Part shown: one piece after another, positions 52,971 to 63,306 of the stretch | Layout of the letters: each line of letters starts with the position of its first letter | Numbering within the stretch: position 1 is the stretch's first letter | Assembly: GCA_020725025.1 (NCBI GenBank) | Contig: DYFV01000002.1 | Location: 108,632 to 172,631, forward strand | Reading direction: 5' to 3' | Source of the DNA: Azoarcus sp. | GTDB lineage: Bacteria > Pseudomonadota > Gammaproteobacteria > Burkholderiales > Rhodocyclaceae | DNA: 64,000 bases | Program-made: the position numbers and the translations under genes | Notes under the pieces: model-generated | Seen by the model: only the letters and a program-made list of their open reading frames with translations | The model's database searches: none | Told to the model about the DNA's origin: nothing

Positions 52971-54215
52971 ATGAAAAGTGTCGACGATTTCCGCCTCCGT
53001 TTCGGCAGCCGGGAATACGTACCGATCATGATCGGCGGGATGGGCGTGGACATCTCGACCTCCGACCTGTCACTGGAAGCGGCCCGCCTGGGCGGCATCG
53101 GCCACATCTCCGACGCCATGCTTCCCACGGTGAGCGACCGTCGCTACGACACGAAGTACGTGCGCGACAAGCTCAAGCTCTACAAGTACAACGTGGCCAA
53201 CCCGAACAAGTCGGAGGTGCAGTTCGACCTCGGGCTGATCGCGGAGGCGACGCAGACCCACGTGCGCCGGACCATGGAGCGCAAGCGCGGCGACGGGCTC
53301 ATCTTCATCAACTGCATGGAGAAGCTCACGATGAACTCGCCGAAGGAGACCCTTCGGGTGCGCCTGCGCTCGGCGCTGGATGCCGGCATCGACGGCATCA
53401 CGCTGGCGGCGGGCCTGCACCTGGGCTCCTTCGCGCTGATCGAGGATCATCCGCGCTTCCGCGATGCCAAGCTCGGCATCATCGTCTCCTCGCTGCGCGC
53501 GCTGCAGCTCTTCCTCAAGAAGTCCGCCCGCACGGGCCGCCTGCCCGACTATGTGGTGGTGGAAGGCCCGCTGGCCGGCGGCCACCTGGGCTTCGGCATG
53601 GACTGGGCGAAGTACGACCTGCACGCCATCGTGGCCGAGATCCACGAGTGGCTCGCGGCGGAGAAGCTCGACATCCCGCTGATCCCGGCCGGCGGCATCT
53701 TCACCGGCTCGGACGCGGTGGATTTCCTCGAGCACGGCTCGGCGGCGGTGCAGGTGGCCACCCGCTTCACCGTCACCAGCGAGTGCGGCCTGCCGGAGGA
53801 CGTGCAGCAGGAGTACTTCAAGGCGAGCGAGGAGGACATCGAGGTCAACACGATCTCGCCCACCGGCTATCCGATGCGGATGCTGAAGAGCAGCCCGGCG
53901 ATCGGCTCGGGGATCCGTCCCAACTGCGAGGCCTACGGCTACCTGCTCGACGGCAACGGCAACTGCGCCTACATCACCTCGTACAACCGCGAGCTGCTGG
54001 CCCATCCCGGCGCCAAGCGGCTGTCGGTGATGGACAAGACCTGCCTGTGCACCCACATGCGCAACTTCGACTGCTGGACCTGCGGGCACTACACCTACCG
54101 GCTGAAGGACACGACGCGCCGGCGCGAGGACGGCAGCTACGAGATTCTCAGCGCGGAGCACGTGTTCAAGGATTACCAGTTCAGCAAGGACGGGAAGGTG
54201 ATGCTGCCGGGGTGA
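52971..54215 (+). CDS. Nitronate monooxygenase/FabK-like flavoprotein with C-terminal Cys cluster
   Basis: A 414-residue FMN-dependent TIM-barrel protein of the nitronate monooxygenase/2-nitropropane dioxygenase family (PIMIGGMGVDIST opening, VVEGPLAGGHLGFGMDW, IPAGGIFTGSDAVDFLEHGSAAVQVATRF for phosphate binding). It departs from the typical enzymes by an extended C-terminus that carries CLCTHMRNFDCWTCGHYTY, a C-x-C-x7-C-x2-C arrangement that could bind Fe-S or zinc. The ATG giving MKSVDDFRLRFG is chosen. The gene stands alone. The actual substrate, whether nitronate or an unsaturated lipid, is not determined. Confidence 0.8.
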   Translation: MKSVDDFRLRFGSREYVPIMIGGMGVDISTSDLSLEAARLGGIGHISDAMLPTVSDRRYDTKYVRDKLKLYKYNVANPNKSEVQFDLGLIAEATQTHVRRTMERKRGDGLIFINCMEKLTMNSPKETLRVRLRSALDAGIDGITLAAGLHLGSFALIEDHPRFRDAKLGIIVSSLRALQLFLKKSARTGRLPDYVVVEGPLAGGHLGFGMDWAKYDLHAIVAEIHEWLAAEKLDIPLIPAGGIFTGSDAVDFLEHGSAAVQVATRFTVTSECGLPEDVQQEYFKASEEDIEVNTISPTGYPMRMLKSSPAIGSGIRPNCEAYGYLLDGNGNCAYITSYNRELLAHPGAKRLSVMDKTCLCTHMRNFDCWTCGHYTYRLKDTTRRREDGSYEILSAEHVFKDYQFSKDGKVMLPG

Positions 54216-54265
54216 GCTTCCGCCGCCCCGAAACGCTGATCGCTCCTCGCCCTCGCAGCGCGACA

Positions 54266-54287
54266 CGACGCCCCTCGCGGGGCGTCG
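54266..54287. terminator. Bidirectional hairpin between convergent genes
   Basis: CGACGCCCC-TCGC-GGGGCGTCG is a perfect 9-bp stem with a stable tetraloop, lying between the stop of the flavoprotein gene and the end of the opposing asmA gene. There is no T-run, so termination is inferred from position. Confidence 0.55.
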
Positions 54288-54290
54288 CCG

Positions 54291-56375
54291 TTACCTGAAC
54301 AGCCCCCTCAGCCCCTCGCGCAGCTTCTCGTCCAGCTGCTGCTCGAGCTTCTCCTTCACCTGCCCCTTCACGTTCTCCTTCAGCAGGCGCTCGGCGTCGA
54401 GGCTGTATTTCGGCTCGGCGAAGCTGCCGCGCACGCGGATGGGCACGGTCACGCCGCGTAGGCGATCGAGCTCCTTGCCGCCCTGGCCGGTCAGGGTGCC
54501 GACCACGCTGGCCAGCACCAGGTAGTCGATCTGCTCGCGGCCGAGGTCGAAGCTGCCGTTGCCGGTCACCCGCAGCAGGGGCGACTTGGCGACGAGGTCG
54601 TCGTTGCGGCCGACGCCGTCGGTGAAGCGCACCGAGCCGGAGAGCTCGGAGAAGTCGGTCTGCTCAGGGCCGCTCGCCGGGGGCGCCGGCTGGCCCTTGA
54701 GGAGCGCCTCGGCCTCGCGCAGGAACTGGGCGATGTTCACGCCCTTCACCGCGCCGTCCGCGAAGCGGAACTGGGCGGTGCCGCCCAGGGTTTTCTGGAT
54801 CGCCTCGGCGTCGGCGCCGGTCCCGGCGAGGCGCATGCGCAGCTCGGCGCGGCCGGTGAGGCGCTCGGGCTTGCCGGTGAGGTCGCGCAGCAGCGGGCCG
54901 ATCTGCACGCCGGTGAGTGCCTCGTCCACGCTCACCCGCAAGGCCCGGCCGCGGGCGTCGAGGGTGACGTTGCCGGCGTAGCGGCCCTCGTAGAGGGAGG
55001 CCCCGAGCGGGTTCAGGCGCATGACGCCGCCGTCGGCCCGCGCGGTGACGCCGATGTCGGCGAGGTTAAGGCCGGAGACCTTCAGCTTGCCGATGTGCAG
55101 CTTGCCTTGCAGGTCCAGGCCGCGCAGGGCGGCGGGCTCGGCGGCGGTGGCGGCCGCGCCCGGGGTGGCTACCGGGGCGGGCTCGCTCGGGTCGCGCCGG
55201 GGCAGGTAGCGGTCGAGGTCGATGGCGTCGAGCTTCAGGTCGAAGCGCAGGGCGTTGCGGGCGAAGTCGGCCACGCCGAGGGAGCCGGTGAGGTTGCTGT
55301 CGTCGAGCTTCAGGGCCAGGTCCTGGAGCATGGCGCGGGTGGCGCCGGCGTCGATCTTCGCCTTCAGGCTGGCGCGCTCGAGCACCCCGGCGTCCGTGCC
55401 CGCGGGCACCGAGGCGCCGAGGGCGGCCAGCACGGCGCGCGGGTCGAACTCGGGCACTTCCAGCACACCGGCGTACTTGGGCTCGGAGACGATGCCGCGC
55501 CCCTGGAGCGTGCCGCGCGCCTGCAGCCCGTAGGCCTGGAGCGCGAGATCCTCGACGGCGAGGGTCTCGGCCGCCAGGTCGGCGGCAATGGCGGCCTTGG
55601 CGCTGGCGTCGATCGATCCGCCCGGCAGGCCCGCGCCGCGGCCCTTGAAGCCCAGGGTCAGCCCGTCGATGGCGTAGCGTTGCTGCTCGGGGTCGGCGAG
55701 CACCTCGCCCTTGAGCTCGAAGCGGCCCTCGATCGCGGGCGCGCTGGAGGCGATGTTCGTCGCCAGGGCGAGATCGAAGGGCTTGCCCGGACGCACCTCG
55801 CCCGTCTCCAGGCCGAGATCCTGCAGCGTGTAGCGCACGCCCTTCTGCCGGTCCTCCCACTTCACCCGCGCCGATTCGATGTCGATGCCGCCGATGGCGA
55901 GCGCCGCCACCGCGCCGGCGGCATCCTCGGCCGGCTGCGGCTCGGCCTGGGGCGATGCCGGCTCGGCCGGGGCGCCGCGCAGGTCCTCCCAGTTGGTGCG
56001 GCCCTTGGCGTCCCGCACCAGGTTGAGCTCGAGGCCGCGCAGCAGCACGCGGTCCACCTCGATCTCGCGGGAGAGCAGCGGCACGAGCTTCACCCGCGCC
56101 TCGACCGCGGCGACCTTGGCGAAGGGCTCGTCGCCGAAGCCCGGCGCGTTGCCCAGCGTCACGTCGGCGAGCTCGATGCCCAGCCAGGGGAAGACCGACA
56201 GGCCGATGTCGCCGGCGATTGTGAGCTCGCGCCCGGTGTGGGCTCGGACCTGCTCGGCGATGCGATCGCGGTAGTCGTTCGGATCGAAGATGGCGGTCAG
56301 GTAGATGGCGAGCGCGACGAGCACCAGCACGATGACGGCGGCGAGGCCGGCGACGATGCGGATCACGGGTTTCAT
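54291..56375 (-). CDS. AsmA-family protein
   Basis: A 694-residue protein with one N-terminal membrane anchor (about residues 4-30, [21 protein letters not shown]) and a long periplasmic beta-rich body. The AsmA N-domain pattern ([27 protein letters not shown], then [22 protein letters not shown]) is clear. The C-terminal AsmA_2-like domain includes [23 protein letters not shown]. AsmA-like proteins are thought to move phospholipids towards, or shape, the outer membrane. The ATG starts right at the anchor. It converges on the flavoprotein gene and diverges from the NfeD gene. Confidence 0.88.
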   Translation of the reverse strand: MKPVIRIVAGLAAVIVLVLVALAIYLTAIFDPNDYRDRIAEQVRAHTGRELTIAGDIGLSVFPWLGIELADVTLGNAPGFGDEPFAKVAAVEARVKLVPLLSREIEVDRVLLRGLELNLVRDAKGRTNWEDLRGAPAEPASPQAEPQPAEDAAGAVAALAIGGIDIESARVKWEDRQKGVRYTLQDLGLETGEVRPGKPFDLALATNIASSAPAIEGRFELKGEVLADPEQQRYAIDGLTLGFKGRGAGLPGGSIDASAKAAIAADLAAETLAVEDLALQAYGLQARGTLQGRGIVSEPKYAGVLEVPEFDPRAVLAALGASVPAGTDAGVLERASLKAKIDAGATRAMLQDLALKLDDSNLTGSLGVADFARNALRFDLKLDAIDLDRYLPRRDPSEPAPVATPGAAATAAEPAALRGLDLQGKLHIGKLKVSGLNLADIGVTARADGGVMRLNPLGASLYEGRYAGNVTLDARGRALRVSVDEALTGVQIGPLLRDLTGKPERLTGRAELRMRLAGTGADAEAIQKTLGGTAQFRFADGAVKGVNIAQFLREAEALLKGQPAPPASGPEQTDFSELSGSVRFTDGVGRNDDLVAKSPLLRVTGNGSFDLGREQIDYLVLASVVGTLTGQGGKELDRLRGVTVPIRVRGSFAEPKYSLDAERLLKENVKGQVKEKLEQQLDEKLREGLRGLFR

Positions 56376-56555
56376 GTACGGGCGACCAGGGATGGAATGC
56401 AGGCAGCCTAGCAACCTGCCCCGGGCAGGGCAAGGCGCAAGGAGCGCGCGGACAGGGACTTCGGGCGGGAACACCGCGCGCGCGCTACACTCACACCACG
56501 GAATGCACGACGCATCGGACCGACCGATGGCGCGGCTACGAACAAGGAGTTCGCC

Positions 56556-58025
56556 ATGCGTGCACGCTTGCGGCGACTTGTTGCCCTGCTCTTCCTCTTC
56601 GGCGGACTGGGCCTGCTTGCGGCCTCCTTCGCCGACGATCCCGCCCCCAGCCGGGTGATGACCCTGCGCATCGAAGGCGTCATCGGCCCCGCCACGGCGG
56701 ACTTCGTGACCCGCGGCATCGAGCGGGCGAGCGAGGGCAACGCCGGGCTGGTGGTGCTGGTGATGGACACTCCGGGCGGCCTGGACACGGCCATGCGCGC
56801 CATCATCCGCGCCATCCTCGCCTCGCCGGTGCCGGTGGCCACCTACGTGAGCCCGGAGGGCGCGCGCGCGGCCAGCGCCGGCACCTACATCCTGTACGCC
56901 AGCCACATCGCCGCCATGGCGCCCGCCACCAACCTGGGGGCCGCCACGCCGGTCGCGATCGGCATGCCCGGAGGCGGCGGACGCCCCGGCGGGGCCGACG
57001 AGGAGGCGCCCGCCGACGAGGGCAAGGAGAAGGCGGCGGACAAGGCCGCGGACGGGAAAGACAAGGAAGCGCCCGCCAAGCCTGCGCCGCGACGCGGGGG
57101 CACCGGCGACGCGATGATGGACAAGGCCACCAACGACGCCGCGGCCTACCTGCGCAGCCTCGCGCAACTGCGCGGACGCAGCGGCGACTTCGCGGAGCGG
57201 GCGGTACGCGAGGCGGCGAGCCTGTCGGCCGAGGAGGCGCTCGAGGGCGACGTGATCGACCTCATGGCGAACGACCTCGAGGATCTGCTCGACAAGCTCG
57301 ACGGGCGCGAGGTGAAACTCGACAGCGGCAACACGGTGCGCCTGGACACCGCCGACGCGCAGGTGGTCAACGTGGAGCCCGACTGGCGCCATCGCCTGCT
57401 GGCCATCCTGTCCAACCCGCAGCTCGCGCTCGTCATGATGATGATCGGCATCTACGGGCTGTTCTTCGAATTCACCAGCCCCGGCTTCGGCGTGCCGGGC
57501 GTGGCCGGGCTCATCTGCCTGCTGCTGGCGCTCTACGCCTTCCACCTGCTGCCGGTGAACTGGGCCGGGGTCGCGCTCATCGCCTTCGGGGCGGTACTGA
57601 TGCTGGCCGAGGCCTTCCTGCCGAGCTTCGGGGCGCTGGGCGTGGGGGGCATCGTCGCCTTCGTGATCGGCGGGCTCTTCCTCATGGACACCGAAGCGCC
57701 CGGCTTCGGCATTCCGCTCTCCTTCCTGGTCTCCGTCGCGGTGGTAAGCGCGGGCCTCATCCTGGCGGTGGGCGGGCTGGCGGTGCGCACCCGCTCGCGC
57801 CCGGTGGTGAGCGGGCGCGACGAGATGGTGGGCGCACCGGGCGTCGTCACCGTCGCGACGCCGGAAGGCACCTGGGCACATGTACATGGCGAGACCTGGC
57901 GGGTGACCGCGCCCGAGCCCCTCGCCCCGGGCGATCACATCCGCGTCATCGCAATGGACGGCCTCACCCTGCGGGTGGAGCGAGCCGTGAATACCAACAA
58001 CGCCGCCGCAAGGAGCTCGACATGA
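56556..58025 (+). CDS. NfeD-type membrane serine protease (NfeD1b/STOPP family)
   Basis: A 489-residue protein. It has a signal/anchor (about residues 8-26), then a ClpP-fold periplasmic protease domain with the nucleophile in [11 protein letters not shown] and a general-base Lys in [13 protein letters not shown]. Four or so membrane helices (about 290-405) and a C-terminal OB-fold NfeD domain (about 425-480) follow. An Ala/Lys/Glu/Gly-rich insert (~145-180) is low complexity. AAGGAG lies about 8 bases before the ATG. It overlaps the slipin gene by 4 bp; NfeD proteases and SPFH proteins are functional partners in membrane quality control. Confidence 0.88.
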   Translation: MRARLRRLVALLFLFGGLGLLAASFADDPAPSRVMTLRIEGVIGPATADFVTRGIERASEGNAGLVVLVMDTPGGLDTAMRAIIRAILASPVPVATYVSPEGARAASAGTYILYASHIAAMAPATNLGAATPVAIGMPGGGGRPGGADEEAPADEGKEKAADKAADGKDKEAPAKPAPRRGGTGDAMMDKATNDAAAYLRSLAQLRGRSGDFAERAVREAASLSAEEALEGDVIDLMANDLEDLLDKLDGREVKLDSGNTVRLDTADAQVVNVEPDWRHRLLAILSNPQLALVMMMIGIYGLFFEFTSPGFGVPGVAGLICLLLALYAFHLLPVNWAGVALIAFGAVLMLAEAFLPSFGALGVGGIVAFVIGGLFLMDTEAPGFGIPLSFLVSVAVVSAGLILAVGGLAVRTRSRPVVSGRDEMVGAPGVVTVATPEGTWAHVHGETWRVTAPEPLAPGDHIRVIAMDGLTLRVERAVNTNNAAARSST

Positions 58026-58804
58026 TCTTCGACTTCAACATAGGCCTGACCACCGTCCTCGTCATCGTGGTGGCGCTGCTCATCGCCGCCATCCGGATCC
58101 TGCGGGAGTACGAGCGCGGCGTGATCTTCATGCTCGGCCGCTTCTGGAAGGTGAAGGGACCGGGCCTCATCGTCCTGATTCCCGGCGTGCAGCAGATGGT
58201 GAAGGTGGACCTGCGCGTGGTGACCATGGACGTGCCGAGCCAGGACGTGATCTCCCGCGACAACGTGTCGGTGAAGGTGAACGCGGTGCTCTACTTCCGC
58301 GTGGTCGATCCGCAGAACGCCATCATCCAGGTGGAGAATTACTTCGTGGCCACCAGCCAGCTCGCCCAGACCACCCTGCGGGCGGTGCTGGGCAAGCACG
58401 AGCTGGACGAGATGCTGGCCGAGCGCGAGAAGCTGAACCTCGACGTGCAGCAGATCCTGGACGCCCAGACCGACGCCTGGGGCATCAAGGTGACCAACGT
58501 CGAGATCAAGCACGTGGACCTCAACGAGACCATGGTGCGCGCAATCGCCCGCCAGGCCGAGGCCGAGCGCGAGCGGCGCGCCAAGGTGATCCATGCCGAG
58601 GGCGAGAAGCAGGCGGCGCAGGCGCTGATGGAGGCGGCCGAGATGCTCTCGCGGGAGCCGGCCGCGATGCAGCTGCGCTACCTGCAGACGCTCACCCAGG
58701 TCGCCGGCGACAAGTCTTCGACCATCGTCTTCCCGATTCCGGTCGATCTGCTGAAAGGCGTGGTGGAAGGCGGCCACGCCGCGGCGGCGCGACCCGGCGC
58801 CTGA
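58022..58804 (+). CDS. Slipin/stomatin-like SPFH membrane protein
   Basis: A 260-residue protein with one N-terminal membrane helix (about 8-28), an SPFH/PHB domain ([22 protein letters not shown], then [24 protein letters not shown]) and a helical coiled tail ([23 protein letters not shown]). It forms oligomeric scaffolds in the inner membrane. The ATGA overlap with the NfeD-type protease gene gives the classic stomatin/STOPP pair, in which the protease cleaves the C-terminal region of the stomatin partner in characterised archaeal examples. No other gene shares the unit. Confidence 0.92.
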   Translation: MIFDFNIGLTTVLVIVVALLIAAIRILREYERGVIFMLGRFWKVKGPGLIVLIPGVQQMVKVDLRVVTMDVPSQDVISRDNVSVKVNAVLYFRVVDPQNAIIQVENYFVATSQLAQTTLRAVLGKHELDEMLAEREKLNLDVQQILDAQTDAWGIKVTNVEIKHVDLNETMVRAIARQAEAERERRAKVIHAEGEKQAAQALMEAAEMLSREPAAMQLRYLQTLTQVAGDKSSTIVFPIPVDLLKGVVEGGHAAAARPGA

Positions 58805-58896
58805 GGACGCAGCTCGCGGATTCCGCCGCGCCGTCCGAAACCGATACCCGACCAATTCGGTCAACCTTGGCGAACCCATTCGCCGAGGACGTCCCC

Positions 58897-59673
58897 ATGG
58901 CGCAATCCGCCGACCGCTACACCGTGCAGCGCATCCTTTCCATCCGCCGCTGGACGCCGCATCTGTTCAGCTTCCGCATCACCCGCGATCCGGGCTTCCG
59001 CTTCGTGCCGGGCCAGTTCGCCCGCCTGGGCCTGCCCAAGGCGGACGGGCAGCTCGTCTGGCGGGCCTATTCGGTCGTGTCCGCCCCTTACGACGAGTAT
59101 CTGGAGTTCTACTCCATCGTGGTGCCGGGCGGCGAGTTCACGCCGCTGCTCGCCCAACGGGAAGTCGGCGACACCATCCTGGTGGAGAAGATGAACTACG
59201 GCTTCCTCACCACCGACCGCTTCGAGTCGGGCAAGGACCTGTGGCTGCTCGCGACCGGCACCGGGCTGGCCCCCTTCATGTCCATCCTGTACGACCCGGA
59301 CACCTGGCGCGACTACGAGAACATCGTGCTCGCGCACAGCGTGCGCACCGTGGCGGAGCTCTCCTACCGGGAGGAGATCGCGCGCCTGCACGAGCACCCG
59401 CTGATCGGCGAGGCCGCGCGCAAGCTGGCGTACGTCCCCATCGTCACCCGGGAGTCGATGGAAGGGGCGCTGGGAAAACGCATCCCGGCGCTGATCGAGA
59501 GCGGCGAGCTGGAGGGGGCGGCCGGGCTGCCGCTCGACCGCGAGCGCAGCCGCATCATGATCTGCGGCAACCCGGAGATGGTGGCCGACACGCGCAAGGT
59601 GCTGGGCGAGATGGGCTATCGCCTGTCGCGCCGGGCGGAGCCGGCGCAGCTTGCGGTGGAGAACGCCTGGTGA
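58897..59673 (+). CDS. fpr: Ferredoxin-NADP+ reductase (bacterial FPR type)
   Basis: A 258-residue FAD enzyme that transfers electrons between NADPH and ferredoxin or flavodoxin. The FAD-binding block is RAYSVVSAP with VVPGGEFTPLL, the NADP(H) site is ATGTGLAPFMSIL, and ICGNPEMV follows. The C-terminus VENAW has the aromatic ending of bacterial FPRs. The ATG giving MAQSADRYTV with GAGGAC about 6 bases upstream is preferred to an upstream TTG. It could supply electrons to ferredoxin-dependent enzymes such as the CysJ-less sulfite reductase in this window; that link is speculative. Confidence 0.9.
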   Translation: MAQSADRYTVQRILSIRRWTPHLFSFRITRDPGFRFVPGQFARLGLPKADGQLVWRAYSVVSAPYDEYLEFYSIVVPGGEFTPLLAQREVGDTILVEKMNYGFLTTDRFESGKDLWLLATGTGLAPFMSILYDPDTWRDYENIVLAHSVRTVAELSYREEIARLHEHPLIGEAARKLAYVPIVTRESMEGALGKRIPALIESGELEGAAGLPLDRERSRIMICGNPEMVADTRKVLGEMGYRLSRRAEPAQLAVENAW

Positions 59674-59683
59674 GTCCCCGCGC

Positions 59684-60400
59684 TCACGCCTCGTCGGCGA
59701 AGGCGATGGTCACGCGCTTGTTGCGCTTGCCCTCGGAGCGGATCTTCGCCACCTTGAGCGGTCCGATCTCGCCGGTGCGGGCGAGGTGGGTGCCGCCGCA
59801 GGGCTGGAGGTCGACGCCGGTGACGTGGATGGTGCGCACACTGCCTTGTCCGCGCGGCGGCTGCACCGACATGGTCTTCACCAGGCCCGGGTTGGCATCG
59901 AGCTCGGCATCGCTGATCTCGCCCGTCTCCACCGGGATGTCGGCGGCGACCAGCTCGTTCAGCCGCGCCTCGATGGCGGCGGCGTCGAGCTTGTCCATCT
60001 CGATGTCGAAATCCAGGTGGGCCTTGTCCTCGGCCATGCGCCCGCCAGTGACCGGTGCGCCCACCACCGCGCACAACAGGTGCAGCGCGGTGTGGAAGCG
60101 CATCAGCCGGTGGCGGCGCGGCCAGTCGATGGCGGCGGTGACCTCCTCGCCCACGGCGGGGGGCGCGACGCCTTCGGCGAGAACGTGCACCACGGCGTCG
60201 CCCTCGCCCTTGACCGTGTCGGCCACGGCAAGGCGGCTGCCGTCGGCGCGCACCAGCTCGCCCCGGTCGCCGGGCTGGCCGCCGCCCGCCGGATAGAACA
60301 CGGTGCGGTCGAGCACCACCCGTCCGTCGTCGACGGCGGTCACCACCGCGGCGCACAGGCGGGCATAGGGATCGTCGCGAAAGAGCGCTTCGGTAGGCAC
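59684..60400 (-). CDS. Alanyl-tRNA editing protein (AlaX-like)
   Basis: A 238-residue free-standing relative of the AlaRS editing domain. The zinc ligands are visible as HTALH in MRFHTALHLLCAVVG and CGGTH in DLQPCGGTHLART. YPAGGGQPGDRG near residue 38 is also diagnostic. It hydrolyses mischarged Ser- or Gly-tRNA(Ala). The GTG start has AAGGAGGG 7 bases upstream, overlapping the end of the transporter gene 14 bp away, so both are co-transcribed. The gene converges on fpr. Confidence 0.88.
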   Translation of the reverse strand: MPTEALFRDDPYARLCAAVVTAVDDGRVVLDRTVFYPAGGGQPGDRGELVRADGSRLAVADTVKGEGDAVVHVLAEGVAPPAVGEEVTAAIDWPRRHRLMRFHTALHLLCAVVGAPVTGGRMAEDKAHLDFDIEMDKLDAAAIEARLNELVAADIPVETGEISDAELDANPGLVKTMSVQPPRGQGSVRTIHVTGVDLQPCGGTHLARTGEIGPLKVAKIRSEGKRNKRVTIAFADEA

Positions 60401-60414
60401 TTGCGTTCCCTCCT

Positions 60415-61290
60415 TCAGGGCAGAACGATGGCGAGCGCGATCGGCAGGAAGAGCAGCGCGGCGAGGTTGCCGAGGAGGACCATGGAGGCCACGGTCTCGG
60501 GATCCTGGCGATAGCGCTCGGCGAAGATGTAGTTGAGCACCGCCGGCGGCAGCGCCCCGAAGACGAGAAGCAGCGCCTGCTCGCGCGGCGGCAGCTCGAT
60601 CGCCTGCATCACGCCCCACGCCAGCAGCATCCCGGCGATGGGTCGCGCGGCGGCGACCAGGACGCCCATTCCGAGCGAGCCCATGCGCGAGTCGGTAAGC
60701 CGCACCCCCAGGGCGAACAGCATGAGCGGAATGGAGATGTCGCCCAGCATGCGGATCGCGGTCATCAGCGGTGGCCACACCTCGATGCCCACGAGCGCCA
60801 CCGCGAGACCGGCCAGCGTGGCGGCCACCGAGGGCACGCGCCAGATCATCCATACCCGGATGCGATGGTCGAGCAGCCAGGCGCCGAACGAGAAGTGCAG
60901 CAGGTTCGACACCATGAAGATGACCACCATCGGCGCGAGCGCCGGTTCGCCGAAGGCGAGCACCGCCAGCGGCAGGCCCAGGTTGCCGCAGTTGTTGAAC
61001 ATCATCGGCGGCACGATGGTCTTCGGTGCCACCCGAGTCGCGTAGGCCAGCGCCCACCCCGCCGCCCCGGAGCCGAGCACCACCAGCAGCGTCGCGCCGG
61101 TGAGCGGTAGGTACTCGGCGATGCGGAACTCCTTGCTGGTGAGCGCCCCGAAGATCAGCGCCGGCACGAACACATCCATGTTGAGCTTGTTGGCGTGCGC
61201 GAGGTCCGGCTTCATCCGCTTGCCGACGAAATATCCGAACGCGGTGATGGCGAAAAGCGGAAAGAGGATGGAGACGATGCGGATCAGCAT
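60415..61290 (-). CDS. AEC-family transporter (auxin efflux carrier type)
   Basis: A 291-residue inner-membrane protein with about ten hydrophobic helices in the AEC/BART pattern (LFPLFAITAFGYFVGKRM opening, PPMMFNNCGNLGLPLAVLAFGE with the broken-helix NxGNLG motif, and ALPPAVLNYIFAERY near the end). Members move carboxylates, amino-acid derivatives or other small anions. It is the first gene of a two-gene unit with the alanyl-tRNA editing protein. The substrate cannot be assigned. Confidence 0.88.
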   Translation of the reverse strand: MLIRIVSILFPLFAITAFGYFVGKRMKPDLAHANKLNMDVFVPALIFGALTSKEFRIAEYLPLTGATLLVVLGSGAAGWALAYATRVAPKTIVPPMMFNNCGNLGLPLAVLAFGEPALAPMVVIFMVSNLLHFSFGAWLLDHRIRVWMIWRVPSVAATLAGLAVALVGIEVWPPLMTAIRMLGDISIPLMLFALGVRLTDSRMGSLGMGVLVAAARPIAGMLLAWGVMQAIELPPREQALLLVFGALPPAVLNYIFAERYRQDPETVASMVLLGNLAALLFLPIALAIVLP

Positions 61291-61402
61291 GGGGCGCGGC
61301 CGGCGGGCGATGACGGTCGTGAAGTGTAGCCTGCGCCGCGCCCCGCGCGGACAGGGACACTTCTCGCCCGGCGCACCATGACGCCGGGGCCCCGGAAAGC
61401 GC

Positions 61403-61927
61403 TCAGAAACGCGCCCCGATCAGAACCTGGGCGGCGTTGAGCCCGTTGTTGGGCTGCATCAGCCCGCCGTTGGAGTAATGCGAGATGCGCACGCCGGCGA
61501 AGAAATCGTCGCGCATGGCGATGCCTGCACCGAGATGCTCCCCGAACTGGAAGCGGGTGCTGTACTGGTCGTCGCCGAGCTCGCTGCGCGTCAGGTAATT
61601 GATGCCGAGGCCGATCTCCAGATAGGGGCGCAGCGCCCCCTCGCCTAGGAAGGCCTGCAGGATCGCCGCGCCTCCGGCCTGCCACAGCGCGCTCGGCCCC
61701 GGAACGTCGTCGTCGAACACGCGATGGCGGTTGACCTGGAGCTCCGGGCGCAGCGTCAGGTCCGCCGCGCCCCATTCATACGACCAAAAAGGCGCGAAGC
61801 GCGCCCCCACTCCCACCGACTCGATGTCGCCGCGGCGCCCCGCCTGCACCATCCACGTCGTGTCGGCGGCCTGCGCGGACAACGCGACGCCTCCGCCGAT
61901 CAGCACGGCGATCCACTTCTTGTTCAT
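61403..61927 (-). CDS. pagL: PagL-like lipid A 3-O-deacylase
   Basis: A 174-residue outer-membrane beta-barrel with a signal peptide (about residues 1-20, ending AQA). The C-terminal catalytic region reads RISHYSNGGLMQPNNG, the His-x-Ser and Asn arrangement of PagL. It ends in Phe, as outer-membrane barrels do. PagL removes the 3-O-linked acyl chain of lipid A, which lowers its endotoxic activity. Together with the two acyltransferase genes at 6.9-8.6 kb it makes a second lipid A modification function in the window. The gene stands alone upstream of, but separate from, hslVU. Confidence 0.85.
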   Translation of the reverse strand: MNKKWIAVLIGGGVALSAQAADTTWMVQAGRRGDIESVGVGARFAPFWSYEWGAADLTLRPELQVNRHRVFDDDVPGPSALWQAGGAAILQAFLGEGALRPYLEIGLGINYLTRSELGDDQYSTRFQFGEHLGAGIAMRDDFFAGVRISHYSNGGLMQPNNGLNAAQVLIGARF

Positions 61928-61974
61928 TCTTGCCCCTGCCCCCCGGGTGATCCCGGAAATCTCTCACGGCGGGG

Positions 61975-63306
61975 TTACAGGACGTAGCGCGCAAGATCCT
62001 CCCGCCGTGACAGCACCTCGAGCCGCGCGTCGACATAGGCGGCATCGATCACCACACGGCTCACGCCCGCCTTGCCGGCCTCGAAGGAGATCTCCTCGAG
62101 GAGCTTCTCCATTACGGTATACAGCCGGCGGGCGCCGATGTTCTCGGTTTTTTCGTTCACCTGGAAGGCGATCTCGGCGAGCCGCCGGATGCCCTCGGAG
62201 GTGAACTCGAGCTCGACGCCGTCGGTGGCGAGCAGGGCCTGGTACTGGCGGGTGAGGCAGGCGTCGGTCTGGGTGAGGATGCGCTCGAAATCCTCCACCG
62301 ACAGGCTTTCGAGCTCCACGCGGATCGGGAAGCGTCCCTGCAGTTCGGGGATGAGGTCGCTCGGCTTGGACAGATGGAAGGCGCCGCTGGCGATGAACAG
62401 GATGTGATCGGTCTTGATCATCCCGTACTTGGTGGAGATCGTCGTGCCTTCAACGAGCGGCAGCAGGTCGCGCTGCACGCCCTGGCGCGACACGTCGGCG
62501 CCGTGTACGTCCGAGCGCGCGGCGATCTTGTCGATCTCGTCGAGGAAGACGATGCCGTGCTGCTCGACCGAGCGCACCGCCTCCGCCTTGACCTCCTCGT
62601 CGTTGATGAGCCGCGCGGCTTCCTCGTCGGCGAGCGCCTTCAGCGCCTCGCTGATCTTCATCTTGCGCAGCTTCTTCTTGCCGCCGCCCAGGTTCTGGAA
62701 CATGCCCTGGATCTGCTGGGTGAGCTCTTCCATGCCGGGGGGCGCGAAGATCTCGGCGGTCATGGCGTGGCTCGCCACCTCCACCTCGATCTCCTTGTCG
62801 TCGAGCTCGCCCTCGCGCAGCTTCTTGCGGAATTTCTGACGCGTGGCGGTATCGGCCTGCGTCGCCTCGTCCCCCAGTCCCGTCGGGCGCGCCGCGGGCA
62901 GCAGCACGTCGAGCACACGATCCTCGGCGGCGTCCAGCGCGCGGTCGCGCACGGTGCGCATCGCCCGCTCGCGTCCGTCCTTGACGGCGATCTCGGCCAG
63001 GTCGCGGATGATGGTGTCCACGTCGCGCCCCACGTAGCCGACCTCGGTGAACTTGGTCGCCTCGATCTTGATGAAGGGGGCGTTGGCGAGCCGCGCGAGG
63101 CGGCGCGCGATCTCGGTCTTGCCCACGCCGGTAGGCCCGATCATCAGGATGTTCTTGGGGGTGATCTCGCTTCGCAGCGGCTCCTCGACCTGCGCGCGGC
63201 GCCAGCGGTTGCGGAGCGCGATGGCCACGGCGCGCTTGGCCTTGCCCTGGCCGACGATATGCTTGTCGAGTTCGGAGACGATCTCCGGAGGCGTCATCTG
63301 GCTCAT
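61975..63306 (-). CDS. hslU: HslU, ATPase of the HslVU protease
   Basis: A 443-residue AAA+ unfoldase, the same length as the E. coli protein. Walker A is GPTGVGKTE, Walker B is VFLDEIDK, and an I-domain of about 120 residues lies between them. The terminal LARYVL tail inserts into HslV in known structures. It unfolds substrates for HslV. The ATG overlaps the hslV stop by 3 bases (ATGA), so the two are coupled. A longer upstream start would run into hslV and is rejected. Confidence 0.95.
   Translation of the reverse strand: MSQMTPPEIVSELDKHIVGQGKAKRAVAIALRNRWRRAQVEEPLRSEITPKNILMIGPTGVGKTEIARRLARLANAPFIKIEATKFTEVGYVGRDVDTIIRDLAEIAVKDGRERAMRTVRDRALDAAEDRVLDVLLPAARPTGLGDEATQADTATRQKFRKKLREGELDDKEIEVEVASHAMTAEIFAPPGMEELTQQIQGMFQNLGGGKKKLRKMKISEALKALADEEAARLINDEEVKAEAVRSVEQHGIVFLDEIDKIAARSDVHGADVSRQGVQRDLLPLVEGTTISTKYGMIKTDHILFIASGAFHLSKPSDLIPELQGRFPIRVELESLSVEDFERILTQTDACLTRQYQALLATDGVELEFTSEGIRRLAEIAFQVNEKTENIGARRLYTVMEKLLEEISFEAGKAGVSRVVIDAAYVDARLEVLSRREDLARYVL

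Noticed and set aside
56376..57938. A long upstream extension of the AsmA frame through the NfeD gene region
   Set aside because: The true start coincides with the membrane anchor at 56375. The extension is antisense to the NfeD gene and lacks protein-like composition.
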